Positions 8,201-16,600 of a stretch of DNA of 55,008 nucleotides are shown here, in pieces. This stretch comes from Corallococcus sicarius (GTDB lineage Bacteria; Myxococcota; Myxococcia; Myxococcales; Myxococcaceae), in the NCBI RefSeq assembly GCF_003611735.1, contig NZ_RAWG01000019.1, positions 1 through 55,008 of the forward strand, in the 5' to 3' direction. The translations under genes and the position numbers were made by a program. Within the stretch, counting starts at the first letter, position 1. The number at the start of each line of letters is the position of its first letter. A model generated the notes under the pieces. It saw nothing but the letters and a program-made list of their open reading frames with translations, was not told the DNA's origin and searched no databases.

Positions 8201-10413
8201 CCCTCCGCGCAGAGCAACACGGGAATCCGGACGCTGACCTCTCGCGAGGGCCCCAGTTCCCCCTCCCGTGGCGGAAGGGAAGCCTCCATCCACCGGGCAC
8301 CCAGGTGCGACCCTCGGACGTGAACCACGCGAAGCCCGCTTGGAAGAGGCCTCGCGTGGGCGGCAACCCGTGCGGCCGCCTGCAGCCGTCCTGCCGGAAG
8401 AGAGGCGAAGGATGACAATCCACAGGAAATCCATCCCGGCCCCGCCATGCTCCCAGCGCCCCCCGCCCTCGGATTCACCTGGGGAAGCGGCACCATCGCG
8501 ACACTCAAGCGAATGACCCCTGACGCATCCCGGAGGGGGACCGCGAGTTCGCCACCCGGGGTGAGCCGAGCCGCTGCCACCGGAACCCAGGCCCCCGGCC
8601 GGAGTTCGGAGGAGACATCGGGACAGGCCCACGCGGGTGCGCTGCCGGCCTCCGCCGACACCGCGTGTCGCAGGATGGGGAGCAGTCCGTCGGGCGCGGT
8701 CGTGTCCGGTACGGGCTCCAGGACGGCCTTGAGGAAGTACTTGCTGGCCAATAGCAGTCGCTCGTCCCGACCCGCGAGGCCGCGCAGGATGCCAAGAAGA
8801 TTCCGGGGAAGGTCGCGCGCATCCTCCGCGTAGACCCCAAGACGCGCGCTGATCCCGAGCAGCTTCCGGTACGCCGCGAGTTCCAGCAGGGCGCAGAGGC
8901 TCGCGCCCGCCAGCGTTCCGATCGCGACGGGATCGCGGAAGTTCTGCCTCCTTGAAGGAGCAAGGCCTTCGTCCTTCAGCAGTTCCTGGGGCGACTCCAC
9001 TTCAGGCTCGGCACTTCCCTGCCCGGGGCCCTCTTCCAGTTCAGGCATCGGCAGCTCTTCTTCAATGTCCTCCTCGAACCCGTCGTCGAATGGCTCCTCC
9101 TGGGTTCTTGCATCCCCCGAGGTCAGCAGGCCCCTGGCGAGGACTCTCGGAACCCAGCGATACCATGTGCCATCCAGAAGTACCCGACCCCTGTCATCAA
9201 CCTCGGGGACCGCGGCGGGAAGCTGGATGGGCAGACATGTTCCGTCCTCACAGACCAGTTCCAGCCGTAGGGTCAGTGGACGGTACCAACTGCCGCCACT
9301 CCGACGCGCCATCTCGGAGGAGGTGGGCGCCCCCAGGTCATAGCCGCGGTAGCACACCTTCCCCCGCCTTTCGGACAGGGTGAAGGGAAGCGCCATGCGC
9401 AGCACCCGCTCCAGTCCCCACCACATCCGGGGCTGTCCTGGCGCAAGGTCTTCCTGAAGGAACGCGCGCCGCTCATGGGCCAGGAGTCGATCCCAGGGAA
9501 CACCGGGAGGAAACGACAGGGAGGGCGACAGTGCCACGGTGTTCCAGTGGCGAGACACCTCCACGGGTCCCGGCTCCAATGCCTCCTCCACCCGCCGCAC
9601 CAGCGCTGCCACCTCCTCGCCTCCCGTCAGCCGAAGCAGGCTCATGCGCCGCAGCCAGATCAACAGGGTGTCACGCAGCTCGCCGCTCCTCGCATGCCCC
9701 ACCATCTGCCGGGTCCTGGGAAGGAAGCTGCCTCCGTCCTTTTCCACCCGATAGGCGAACTGACAAGCGTTCCAACCCGGCGCGATGGCCACCACGAGTC
9801 CGTAGGGATGCCTGCGGAAGATGGGCTGGAACGTGGAGCCGTGGGGATAGGGGAAGACAAGCTCCGCCAGGGACACCACGAAATCGCCATGGCGTGCGAC
9901 GGTGCGAAGGCGACGCAGGACCATCGTGGAGTCGAGCCGCTGCGTTTCATCCACCGCATGCGCTTCGTACCGAAGGTGGCCCACGAACACGCGCTCCAAC
10001 AGCACCGCGGCCTCATCCCCGTCATCGCACCGGGCAAGCGCATCCAGCAGGCCGAGGAGTTCCCGCCCTCGGGGAATGGCGTCGACCCAGGCCGCGCTGT
10101 TCTCGAGTGGGCTCCACCCCGGTTCCTCGGGGCGCTCCAGCACCGCTTGGGGCACCGGCTCGGAGGGCGGAGGCGGCTCGGGTGCGGCGACCCGCGCCGG
10201 AGGAAGTGTCTGCAGGCGACCCACGAGCGCCGCCACCAGCGCGATGTCCGGCGCCCCGAGTCCCGTCCACCCTCGCAGGTCGAACTGCTGTCGCAAGGAG
10301 CGTGCCTCCTCACGAAGGGAAGACTGCTCCAGCGTCGACAGCAATTGACGCACGATCAATGAAGCAGACACGTCCTGTTCGTTCGGCAATGAGCGCCCCC
10401 TTGATCCCTGCAA
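5257..10413 (-). CDS. Divergent single-chain RNA polymerase beta/beta-prime-like protein, predicted catalytically inactive
   Basis: The predicted protein has 1718 residues. Segments match E. coli beta then beta-prime in order. Residues 308-430 correspond to the beta N-terminal lobe (YRGYDLGAP for beta YRLGEP; RGRVLLDGTWYRWV for the NGTERV region). Residues 490-590 and 661-691 correspond to central beta segments, and 812-904 to the PNG..G..IDV to DGTPVDIVLN region. WFDGGTGELIER (915-926) matches YDGRTGEQFER, and 973-1018 match the GEMEVWALEAYG and beta C-terminal segments. IRFETLTMSRVRYWATG (1036-1052) then matches the beta-prime start. Cys1065, 1067, 1080 and 1087 match the beta-prime zinc ribbon. 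LPNALHP (1207-1213) and LTEAYQRVRFASNRL (1228-1242) match the pre-catalytic clamp. NADFDGD and the beta GDKMAGRHGNKG motif are absent. An acidic linker (435-475) replaces much of a lobe. The start is uncertain: TTG 10413, or TTG 10389 with AAGGGGG upstream. It lies 36 bases after the AAA+ gene. The homology is read by eye, and the function is unknown. Confidence 0.85.
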   Translation of the reverse strand: MQGSRGRSLPNEQDVSASLIVRQLLSTLEQSSLREEARSLRQQFDLRGWTGLGAPDIALVAALVGRLQTLPPARVAAPEPPPPSEPVPQAVLERPEEPGWSPLENSAAWVDAIPRGRELLGLLDALARCDDGDEAAVLLERVFVGHLRYEAHAVDETQRLDSTMVLRRLRTVARHGDFVVSLAELVFPYPHGSTFQPIFRRHPYGLVVAIAPGWNACQFAYRVEKDGGSFLPRTRQMVGHARSGELRDTLLIWLRRMSLLRLTGGEEVAALVRRVEEALEPGPVEVSRHWNTVALSPSLSFPPGVPWDRLLAHERRAFLQEDLAPGQPRMWWGLERVLRMALPFTLSERRGKVCYRGYDLGAPTSSEMARRSGGSWYRPLTLRLELVCEDGTCLPIQLPAAVPEVDDRGRVLLDGTWYRWVPRVLARGLLTSGDARTQEEPFDDGFEEDIEEELPMPELEEGPGQGSAEPEVESPQELLKDEGLAPSRRQNFRDPVAIGTLAGASLCALLELAAYRKLLGISARLGVYAEDARDLPRNLLGILRGLAGRDERLLLASKYFLKAVLEPVPDTTAPDGLLPILRHAVSAEAGSAPAWACPDVSSELRPGAWVPVAAARLTPGGELAVPLRDASGVIRLSVAMVPLPQVNPRAGGAGSMAGPGWISCGLSSFASLPAGRLQAAARVAAHARPLPSGLRVVHVRGSHLGARWMEASLPPREGELGPSREVSVRIPVLLCAEGVVPHRVLLSRGAPVKAGDAWLEAQHSLWARIPKGPLKNKSLHEVSVWNLAANIFTPPPKKDTEEGEEEDILLPLTLKLPGAAERWFIPPGIQGRVLDLREEMERDRSGMGLAWRITLVVGNDPPTFPWSHLVLSDGRVLPFQAGLKREDAPYGEDGLPAQLVIEDPTLASTPPEEVWFDGGTGELIERATSRVGACYVLPETSSPLVGPDLQLRFRARDGEGIPASAEAPALSSMERLWWTAAHPESAAELARIERAWSGGTPPFLPRLAEVLEAAGIAPPEWKKPEAARHTEGGRPIRFETLTMSRVRYWATGYDKEEDAPVRWSCWCGRAQGRRRAFEMCDPKSWGCGTPVVLRPALQGRRALPVLGLSEPLLHPWRMETAACLLGLTLHELKTRQIRSGGVVLGIQMRQALRNGPPGAAALKRLGGPLSAAEREPLLRGLKALEHDAGKLGAGLVGRLFLSTISVLPNALHPTGMPPGGPGPVKSPLTEAYQRVRFASNRLAVLRTVDSKLLRETARASFHASVESLFGPLDQGMHQGEPTSLAGLITRLWPLTRAPGLRSVVPGLFRMEGRPAGSTADGASVEREVERIPPVYEVLARASPFVERHKDAAAESVANDDSDSEASSSSPRDGIERMRLRTTRTVPGVTTTGIFSAEAAVFLPSYPSLTTEPASAEFWEERAARDRLIRGHLPRLMVIVGAFTTSDAAEVEAEGGIPESRRMPPGSVGTVTLRELMAALVRQESRPLEFCRLLEARRPTPFVEDGARACALLEETVRRAFPGEGPWLHTGRRLLVRALVGWWKSLPRVGAPAGWTWLPPNQKGPAGGRRFVPPLASVAWVEWPGMAAATAPVRFFEEHAGRPVEGHWNQTLLRALGLEVEAVPTSPDVSAAQPGPEPLGTVPEPLPSPGPPRPEWVLVTPLPLEPAVAPTSGEDEISILEVPMAAWLSANSHLPAEPEPEVSLLASSMSAWLERGNPS

Positions 10414-10449
10414 TGCCTGCTCATATCGACCGCGTTCGATCCCGTCCCC

Positions 10450-12945
10450 TCAGGGCGTGGGCCCTTGGGGCTGGAACCGCCGCGCCAGCGAATCCGCGAG
10501 ACGGGAGCCGCAGTGGCGTCGCGTTTCCGTGAGGAATCGACGGATGGACGCGGCAGATACGGAGCGCGGACCTTCCTCCAGGGCGACGGCGAGCGCCTCC
10601 ACGGTCAGGCGCACGGGCCCCCCACCCGACACGGGAGTCGGATCCTCCGCCTGCGCGCAGCGCAGATAGGACTCGGTGACCGCGGCTTCCAGATCCGAGC
10701 CCGAGAAGAAGCTCTGGTTCACCTGGTTCGCCAGGAACAGGGGCGCCAGGAGCGTATGGATCTCCGCCGTGTCGGGAGCATTGACTCCCACCGACGACTC
10801 CGCACGTCCCAACCGCTGTAGATAATAGGAGACGATCTCCACCGCCTCCCCCAGGTCTGGCGGCGGCACGGGGACGTAGCGTCCGAAACGGCCGCTGCGG
10901 ATGACCGCCTCATCCAGCGCTCCCAGGAAGTTGGTCGTGCCCACGATGATCCGGCGCAGCCGACCCGCCCTGTCCAACTGCACCAGCAACTCGTTGACGT
11001 CGGCCTTCTCATCGCTGTGCATGTTGCCGGAGCGCCGGGAACGTGCGACCGCATCCAGCTCGTCGAGCACGAGCATCCGCTTCTCCTGCTCGACCACCCA
11101 GTCGAACTGTTCGCGGATCATGATCTGGCCCCACCCCACGTAGGGGCCGCGCAGGTCCGAGGGCGAGAGCAGGCGCACCTCCTGCTCCAGTTCGCCCGCG
11201 ATGGCCCGGGCGAGGAGCGACTTGCCGCACCCGGGAGGGCCGAAGAAGAGGATCCCCGAAGCCCGGGAGACATTGCGCAGCAGGGCCCCCCGCTGTTCCG
11301 GCCAGACGATGTCGCGCTGGATCCGCTCCTTGACGGACGCGTAGCCCGCGACGTCGTCCAGCCGAGGCAGGGAATCCTCGCGGCGCTCCGGGGTCTCGAC
11401 CGGAGACTCACGCCGAGCCTCTTCCTCCGGATCCTTCACCTCCGAGGCGTTCTCCTCGAGCGAGCGGGACTCAAGCGAAGCGAAGGCGGCCCCTGCGACG
11501 GGCACCAACACCGCGCCCCCTTCACCCAGGTGGTGGGCGATATCCGCCAGGAAGGGGCCGGCCCAGAGCAGCGTCTCGCTGGGAACCACCAGGGAGAAGG
11601 GCTCGTCTGGCTTGCGCCGCGAGAAGATCTTCCGATGGTAGAAAGACTCCATCGGTCCGCTGCCCACCAGCGTTTCCACCTCGAAGGTCCCCATTTCCTC
11701 CACGTGCAGATCCGTCCGGGTCACCTCCTGGGTGGAGCCTTCGTCGTCCAGGACCTCGGTCCGATGGTGCTCGAACTGGAGGGAGGCCTGGGGATTGCGC
11801 GACAGGATCCACTGCGCCAGCCGGGCCTTGAGGGACAGCGTGGTGCTGCTTTCGTTGCTGCCCTTGAACCGGGAGAGCGGCGTTCGCGTGAGGATGTCTC
11901 CCCAGGAGTTCAAGGCCTGCGCAGCCCCCTGGGCGCTGGCTTCGCGGCTCCACAACACCAGCTTCAAGGGGGACAGCTGCGACACGACATCCTGCTTCTC
12001 CAGCTCGGGCTTGCCGCCCACCATCAACAGCAGTCGGGACACCGGCGCTCCGTCACCGCTGATCGCCGTAGCATCGAACTCGAACACGGGGCCCGGCCAG
12101 GTCGCCAGGAGGCGGGACAGATCGACGGGCGCATCCGTGTCACGCCGGAGCGAGATGAGATTCAAGGCGTGGGGAGCATCGTGGAGCCGGGGGCCGTCCG
12201 AGCCGAGCACAGAGGGCTTGAGATACCCGTGCAGCAACGGGGAAGAGCCTCGCACGACCTGCGGTGCCGCACGCTCCGAGCCTCCTGTTCGGACGAAGCG
12301 CTGGGCGCAGCGATAGGCCCAGCCCATCACCCCTTCCCACGTAGGCTGGAGCCAGTCCGCGGTGTCGCGGCGCTCTGGAAGGTAGAGCAACGAGAGGATC
12401 GGCTCGGAACCGGTGAGTGCGCGAAGGAACGCCACCTCGCGATCCTGAGACAATCCCAGGGCGCTCGGCCAGAAGGGCTGGGGCAGTGCAAAGGAGCGGG
12501 ACGGTTCCGGCGCTTCGTCCTTGTCGACGTCCGGGGCGGGATCGATGAGGGCCTTCTTCAGCGCCAGGACGAAGGGCGCGTGGCGATCCCAGCTCCCCGT
12601 CGTCGGCGTGACATCCAGCCCCGCCCGTTCCAGCTGGCGCACGACGTTCCCAAGGGAGGAGCGCTGCATCTTGACGTCGGTGGAGTAACCAAACGTCTTG
12701 ACCAGCTCGGACAAGGAAGACTGTCCGACGAGGCTCAGCGTGTTGCTGAACTTCGTCTGCCGCCTGCGAGCATCCGCCAGCCACAGGGCCAGGGGCTCCA
12801 CATCCGCGCGGGAGACCCGCTCCAGGGCATTGTCCTGAAGCGGCAACCGTACCGTGAGCGTGGCCCCACTGCGCCGCGTCACAATCCCGATGGGACTTCC
12901 CGACTGGTGCTTGAAGACGACCGTATCGCCAATCATGACCTTCAT
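10450..12945 (-). CDS. AAA+ ATPase (Cdc48/FtsH-type single AAA module) with large N-terminal region
   Basis: The predicted protein has 831 residues. I chose the ATG at 12945 because GGGGAGGG lies just upstream; an ATG at 12969 would add eight residues and has no clear ribosome site. The C-terminal AAA module is complete: Walker A GPPGCGKS (569-576), Walker B VLDELD with D628 and E629, sensor 1 GTTN ending at N672, and arginines in RSGRFGRY (683-690). A helical lid follows. The N-terminus (about 1-55, starting MKVMIGDTVVFKHQSG) looks like a small SH3/KOW-type barrel. Residues 412-424 (D..VEE....FEVE) with a later HRK weakly recall a restriction-endonuclease-like core; this is speculative. An acidic linker (about 493-525) joins it to the ATPase. 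It is the first gene of the three-gene operon. Such ATPases unfold or remodel partner proteins, so the RNA polymerase-like protein is a natural candidate client. Confidence 0.88.
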   Translation of the reverse strand: MKVMIGDTVVFKHQSGSPIGIVTRRSGATLTVRLPLQDNALERVSRADVEPLALWLADARRRQTKFSNTLSLVGQSSLSELVKTFGYSTDVKMQRSSLGNVVRQLERAGLDVTPTTGSWDRHAPFVLALKKALIDPAPDVDKDEAPEPSRSFALPQPFWPSALGLSQDREVAFLRALTGSEPILSLLYLPERRDTADWLQPTWEGVMGWAYRCAQRFVRTGGSERAAPQVVRGSSPLLHGYLKPSVLGSDGPRLHDAPHALNLISLRRDTDAPVDLSRLLATWPGPVFEFDATAISGDGAPVSRLLLMVGGKPELEKQDVVSQLSPLKLVLWSREASAQGAAQALNSWGDILTRTPLSRFKGSNESSTTLSLKARLAQWILSRNPQASLQFEHHRTEVLDDEGSTQEVTRTDLHVEEMGTFEVETLVGSGPMESFYHRKIFSRRKPDEPFSLVVPSETLLWAGPFLADIAHHLGEGGAVLVPVAGAAFASLESRSLEENASEVKDPEEEARRESPVETPERREDSLPRLDDVAGYASVKERIQRDIVWPEQRGALLRNVSRASGILFFGPPGCGKSLLARAIAGELEQEVRLLSPSDLRGPYVGWGQIMIREQFDWVVEQEKRMLVLDELDAVARSRRSGNMHSDEKADVNELLVQLDRAGRLRRIIVGTTNFLGALDEAVIRSGRFGRYVPVPPPDLGEAVEIVSYYLQRLGRAESSVGVNAPDTAEIHTLLAPLFLANQVNQSFFSGSDLEAAVTESYLRCAQAEDPTPVSGGGPVRLTVEALAVALEEGPRSVSAASIRRFLTETRRHCGSRLADSLARRFQPQGPTP

Positions 12946-13127
12946 GACGACCCTCCCCGGGTCAAGCATGGCACGAGGAGGAACCCCTCACACCCGAGCC
13001 GATGACAGCCGACAAGAACCACGCCGGCCATCCCCCGCACGGGGTATTGCGCTGAAGCTCTTTTGCCGGCAACGCATCAAGGGGATTCGGATGCAGTGCC
13101 GAGTACTGCGGGCGCTCCGTCAGGGGC
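12946..13127. promoter_or_regulatory. Upstream region of the AAA+/RNAP-like/helicase operon
   Basis: These 182 bases lie between the YCII gene and the AAA+ gene, both on the minus strand, and should contain the operon promoter unless it is read through. There is no convincing -35/-10 pair. A short palindrome, CCCCG-CA-CGGGG, sits at 13033-13044, about 90 bases before the AAA+ start, and could be an operator or chance. GGGGAGGG, the ribosome site, lies just before 12945. Confidence 0.3.
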
Positions 13128-13487
13128 TCACTCGTCGAAGCAAGGCCCGCTTTGACGCACCTCGACGATGGACCACTCCGCAGCGGGACACTCGCTGGCG
13201 ATGGCGAGCGCTTCCTCCCGCGTGTGGACGTCGATGAGGAAGAAGCCCCCGATGATCTCCTTCGACTCCGTGAAGGGACCGTCGCTGAAGGAGCGCTTGC
13301 CCTCGCGCACCTGGATGCGGACGCCCTCCTCGTCGGAGCGGAGCGAGTCGCTGGCCAGGAGCAGGCCTCGCGCCTTGAGGTCCGCGCCATAGCGATGCAT
13401 GCGCTCCATCCGCTCGGCGGCGACGCGGCGCTCCCCGTCCGTGCGCGCCCGGGCTCCTACCTGCTGGACCAACACCATGAACGACAT
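13128..13487 (-). CDS. YCII-family (YciI/DGPF-domain) small protein
   Basis: The predicted protein has 119 residues. The start is the ATG at 13487, with AAGGGAG 6 bases upstream; a longer frame to 13604 has no ribosome site and would cover the divergent promoter region. The sequence starts MSFMVLVQQVG. It contains the family signature FSDGPFTESKEIIGGFF and the downstream ALAIASECPAA..WSIVEVR segment. YCII proteins are small ferredoxin-like-fold dimers; the DGPF branch is often found beside ECF sigma factors, but no sigma factor gene is visible here. It is transcribed away from the NRPS/PKS locus and towards the AAA+ operon, so it separates the two systems. The function in this context is unknown. 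Confidence 0.85.
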   Translation of the reverse strand: MSFMVLVQQVGARARTDGERRVAAERMERMHRYGADLKARGLLLASDSLRSDEEGVRIQVREGKRSFSDGPFTESKEIIGGFFLIDVHTREEALAIASECPAAEWSIVEVRQSGPCFDE

Positions 13488-13599
13488 GCCGTGCTCCCTT
13501 CCGGCCTGGAACGAACCAGCCCACTGACGCTCGCCTGATACCCGCTCAGGCGGCGAGAAACCTGGGTTTTTTCTGACTTCCGTTTCCATCCCGGGCGGG

Positions 13600-13616
13600 A
13601 ACATTTTATTAATGTT
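13600..13616. promoter_or_regulatory. AT-rich inverted repeat, candidate operator upstream of the biosynthetic locus
   Basis: AACATT-TTATT-AATGTT is a perfect 6-bp inverted repeat with a 5-base spacer, 30 bases before the first biosynthetic start codon at 13647. It is the most AT-rich stretch in its surroundings and lies in the 159-base divergent region between the YCII gene and the FAAL gene. The position suits a repressor or activator site controlling the cluster, the YCII gene, or both. No transcription factor family can be named from it. Confidence 0.4.
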
Positions 13617-13635
13617 TCACAGGACGCCCGTTCAA
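13607..13635 (-). promoter_or_regulatory. Weak candidate sigma-70-type promoter for the YCII gene
   Basis: Read on the minus strand, TTGAAC (13630-13635) is followed by a 17-base spacer and TTAATA (13607-13612), about 120 bases before the YCII start. The -35 match is moderate and the -10 match is poor. The -10 overlaps the inverted repeat at 13600-13616, so a protein bound there could block it. Confidence 0.2.
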
Positions 13636-13646
13636 AACCCCGCTCT

Positions 13647-16600
13647 ATGAACTTTCTTCAAATCATGGCCTTGCGCGCTGCATCAACGCCCGACGCGCGG
13701 GCTTTCATCTTCTTGGATGACGGGGAGGGCGAGGGCGGGAGCCTCACGTACGCGGAGCTGCAGCGGCGCACGTTGGAGGTGGGCGGCCTGCTCCAGGAGG
13801 CCGGAGCGCGGGGCGAGCGCGTGCTCCTGCTGTTTCCGCCGGGCCTGGATTACCTGGTGGCCTTCCTGGGATGTCTCCAGGCGGGGGCGGTCGCCGTCCC
13901 CGCCTACCCGCCGGATCCCACCCGGCTGGCGCGCACCCTGCCCCGACTGGAGGCGTTGACCGCGGATGCGCAGGTCCGCTTCGTCCTGGCCCCCTCCTTC
14001 ATCCGCGACATGGCCCAGGGGCTGTTCGAACAGTCCGGGGCGCTCGCGCGGGCCTCATGGCTCGCCATCGAGGACGCGGCCCCCGGACACGCGGGCGCGT
14101 GGAAGGCCCCGGACACGACGCCGGACACGGTGGCGTTCCTCCAGTACACGTCCGGCTCCACCGGCTCGCCGCGCGGCGTGGTGCTCACCCACGCCAACCT
14201 GCTCCACAACTCCCGGGCCATCCAGCGCTGCTTCCAGCACGACACGGACAGCGTGGGCGTCATCTGGCTGCCGCCGTACCACGACATGGGCCTCATCGGC
14301 GGCATCCTGCAGCCGCTCTTCGTGGGCTTCCCCGTCGTGTTGATGTCGCCCATGGACTTCCTGGCGCGCCCGCTGCGCTGGTTGCAGGCGGTGTCCCGCT
14401 ACCGCGCCACCACCAGCGGCGGCCCCAACTTCGCCTACGAGCTGTGCGTCCGGAAGGCGACCCCGGAGCAGGTGGCGGCGCTGGACCTGGGCTCCTGGCG
14501 CCTCGCGTTCAACGGCGCGGAGCCCATCCACCCCGCCACGCTGGAGCGCTTCCGCGACACCTTCGCGCCCGCGGGCTTCCGCCCCGAGGCGATGTACCCC
14601 TGCTACGGGCTGGCGGAGGGCACGCTCATCGCCTCCGGAAAGGCCGCGGCCCTGCCCCAGCTGCGCGCCTTCCGCAAGGACGCGCTGGCGGACAACGACG
14701 CCGTGCCCGTCGCCGCCACGGAGCCGGGCGCGCTCCAACTGGTGGGCTGTGGCGTGCGCCTGCCGGATCAGGAGCTGCTCATCGTGGACCCGACGCGGCG
14801 GCTGCCCCTGCCCGAAGGCAAGGTCGGGGAGGTGTGGCTGCGCGGGCCCTCCGTCGCCCAGGGCTACTGGAACCGCCCCGAGGAGACGGCGGAGAGCTTC
14901 CAGGCACGGCGCGCGGATGCGCCCACCGAAGGCCCCTACCTGCGCACCGGCGACCTGGGCTTCCTGCGCGAAGGCGAGCTGTTCGTCAGCGGGCGCCTCA
15001 AGGATCTGATCATCGTCCGGGGCCGCAACCACCACCCCCATGATCTGGAGCGGACCGCCGTCGCCAGCCACCCCGCGCTGCGGCCCGGGTGCTCCGCGGC
15101 GTTCGGCGTGCAGACCCACGGCGCGGAGCGGCTGGTGCTGGTGCAGGAGGTGGACACGCGCAAGGCGTTCGACGCCACGGAGTGCGCGCGCGGCCTGCGC
15201 GAGGCCGTGGTGCGGGAGCACGGCGTCCACATGGACGAGGTGGTGTTCATCGAGCCCGGCAGCCTGCCCAAGACGTCGAGCGGCAAGGTGCAGCGCCGCG
15301 CCACCCGGGCGGCATGGCTCGAGGGCCAGCTCCAGGTGGTGGCAATTGAAGCCTCCGGGGACGCCTCCGGTGCGCACGACGCGGCGCCTCCAGCCGTCCC
15401 GGAGCTGCCGCCGCTGGACGCGTTGCGCGCCCTGACACGCGACGTGCGCGACGCGCGGATCGCGGACTGGCTCCTGGCTCGCGCCTCGGTGGCGCTGCGC
15501 GTGGCCCCGGGCAGCGTGGACCGCGAGGCCCCGCTCGTGCAGCTGGGCCTGGACTCGCTGGCGTCGGTGGAGCTGCGGGCCGACATCGAGTCGGCGCTCG
15601 GCCTGTCCATTCCGCTGCCCGAACTGCTGGGGAGCATCACGCTCCCGGAGCTGACGCGGCGCTGTCAGGACGCGCTCGACTCCGGGCCGGGCCTGGCGCT
15701 CCGACCTGGCCCGGTGCCTCGCGAGGGGCCCCTGCCGCTGTCGTTTCCGCAGGAGGAGCTGTGGCTCGCCTCGCGGTTGGACCCCAGCGGCGGCGGGTAC
15801 AACATCTCCTCGGCCCTGAGCCTGCGGGGGACGCTGCGGACGGCGTGGCTGGAGGCGGCGCTGCTGGAGATTTGCCGTCGCCACGAGGCCCTGCGGACCT
15901 GCTTCCCCGAAGTGGAGGGGCGGCCGGTGCAGCGCATCCTGCCCGCCGTGCCCCTGGAGATTCCGGTGGAGGACCTGCGCGCGCTCGCCCCGGAGGCCCG
16001 CGAGGCCCGCCTCCAGGAGGTGGCGCTTTCGGAGGCGCGAGCCCCGTTCGCGCTCCAGCACGGCCCCCTGCTGAGGGCGCGGCTGCTGTGGCTGGAGGAG
16101 GCGCGGCACGTGCTGCTCTTCACCGTGCACCACATCGTCGCGGACGGCTGGTCCATGCGCCTGATCATCCAGGAGCTGACGGCCCTGTACTCCGCCTTCC
16201 AGGCGGACGTGACGCCCACCCTGCCCGCGCTGCCCTACCAGTACGCGGACTTCGCGGTGTGGCAGCGCCAGCGGCTGACGGGCGCGCATCTGGAGTCGTT
16301 GCTCGACTGGTGGCGCGCGGAGGTGGCGGGGCTTCCCACCGCGCTGAAGCTGCCCACGGACCGTGAGCCCGGAGGCCCGCCGGATGCCTGCGGCGGCACG
16401 CTGAGCACGCGGTTGTCGCCGGAGCTGGCAGCGCGCCTGCGGGAGGGCTGCGCCAAGCAGGGCGTGACGCCGTTCATGTGGATGCTCGCGGTCTTCCAGA
16501 CGCTGCTCGCGCGCACCACCGGGCAGGAGGACGTCCCGGTGGGCGTCGCGGACCTGGGCCGCGCGGCCCCGGGCACCGAGCGCGTCATCGGCAACTTCGT

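Noticed and set aside
2213-12945. The operon as a DISARM system
   Set aside because: The helicase resembles DrmD, but there is no DrmA-type helicase, no DUF1998 protein and no DNA methyltransferase. The central protein is RNAP-like, which is not a DISARM component.
13033-13044. CCCCG-CA-CGGGG palindrome as a terminator of the YCII gene
   Set aside because: The stem is 5 bp with a 2-base loop and no T-run. Such palindromes are expected by chance in DNA this GC-rich.
13488-13604. Longer start for the YCII protein at 13604
   Set aside because: The extra 39 residues do not resemble the family and have no ribosome site. They would place coding sequence over the divergent regulatory region.
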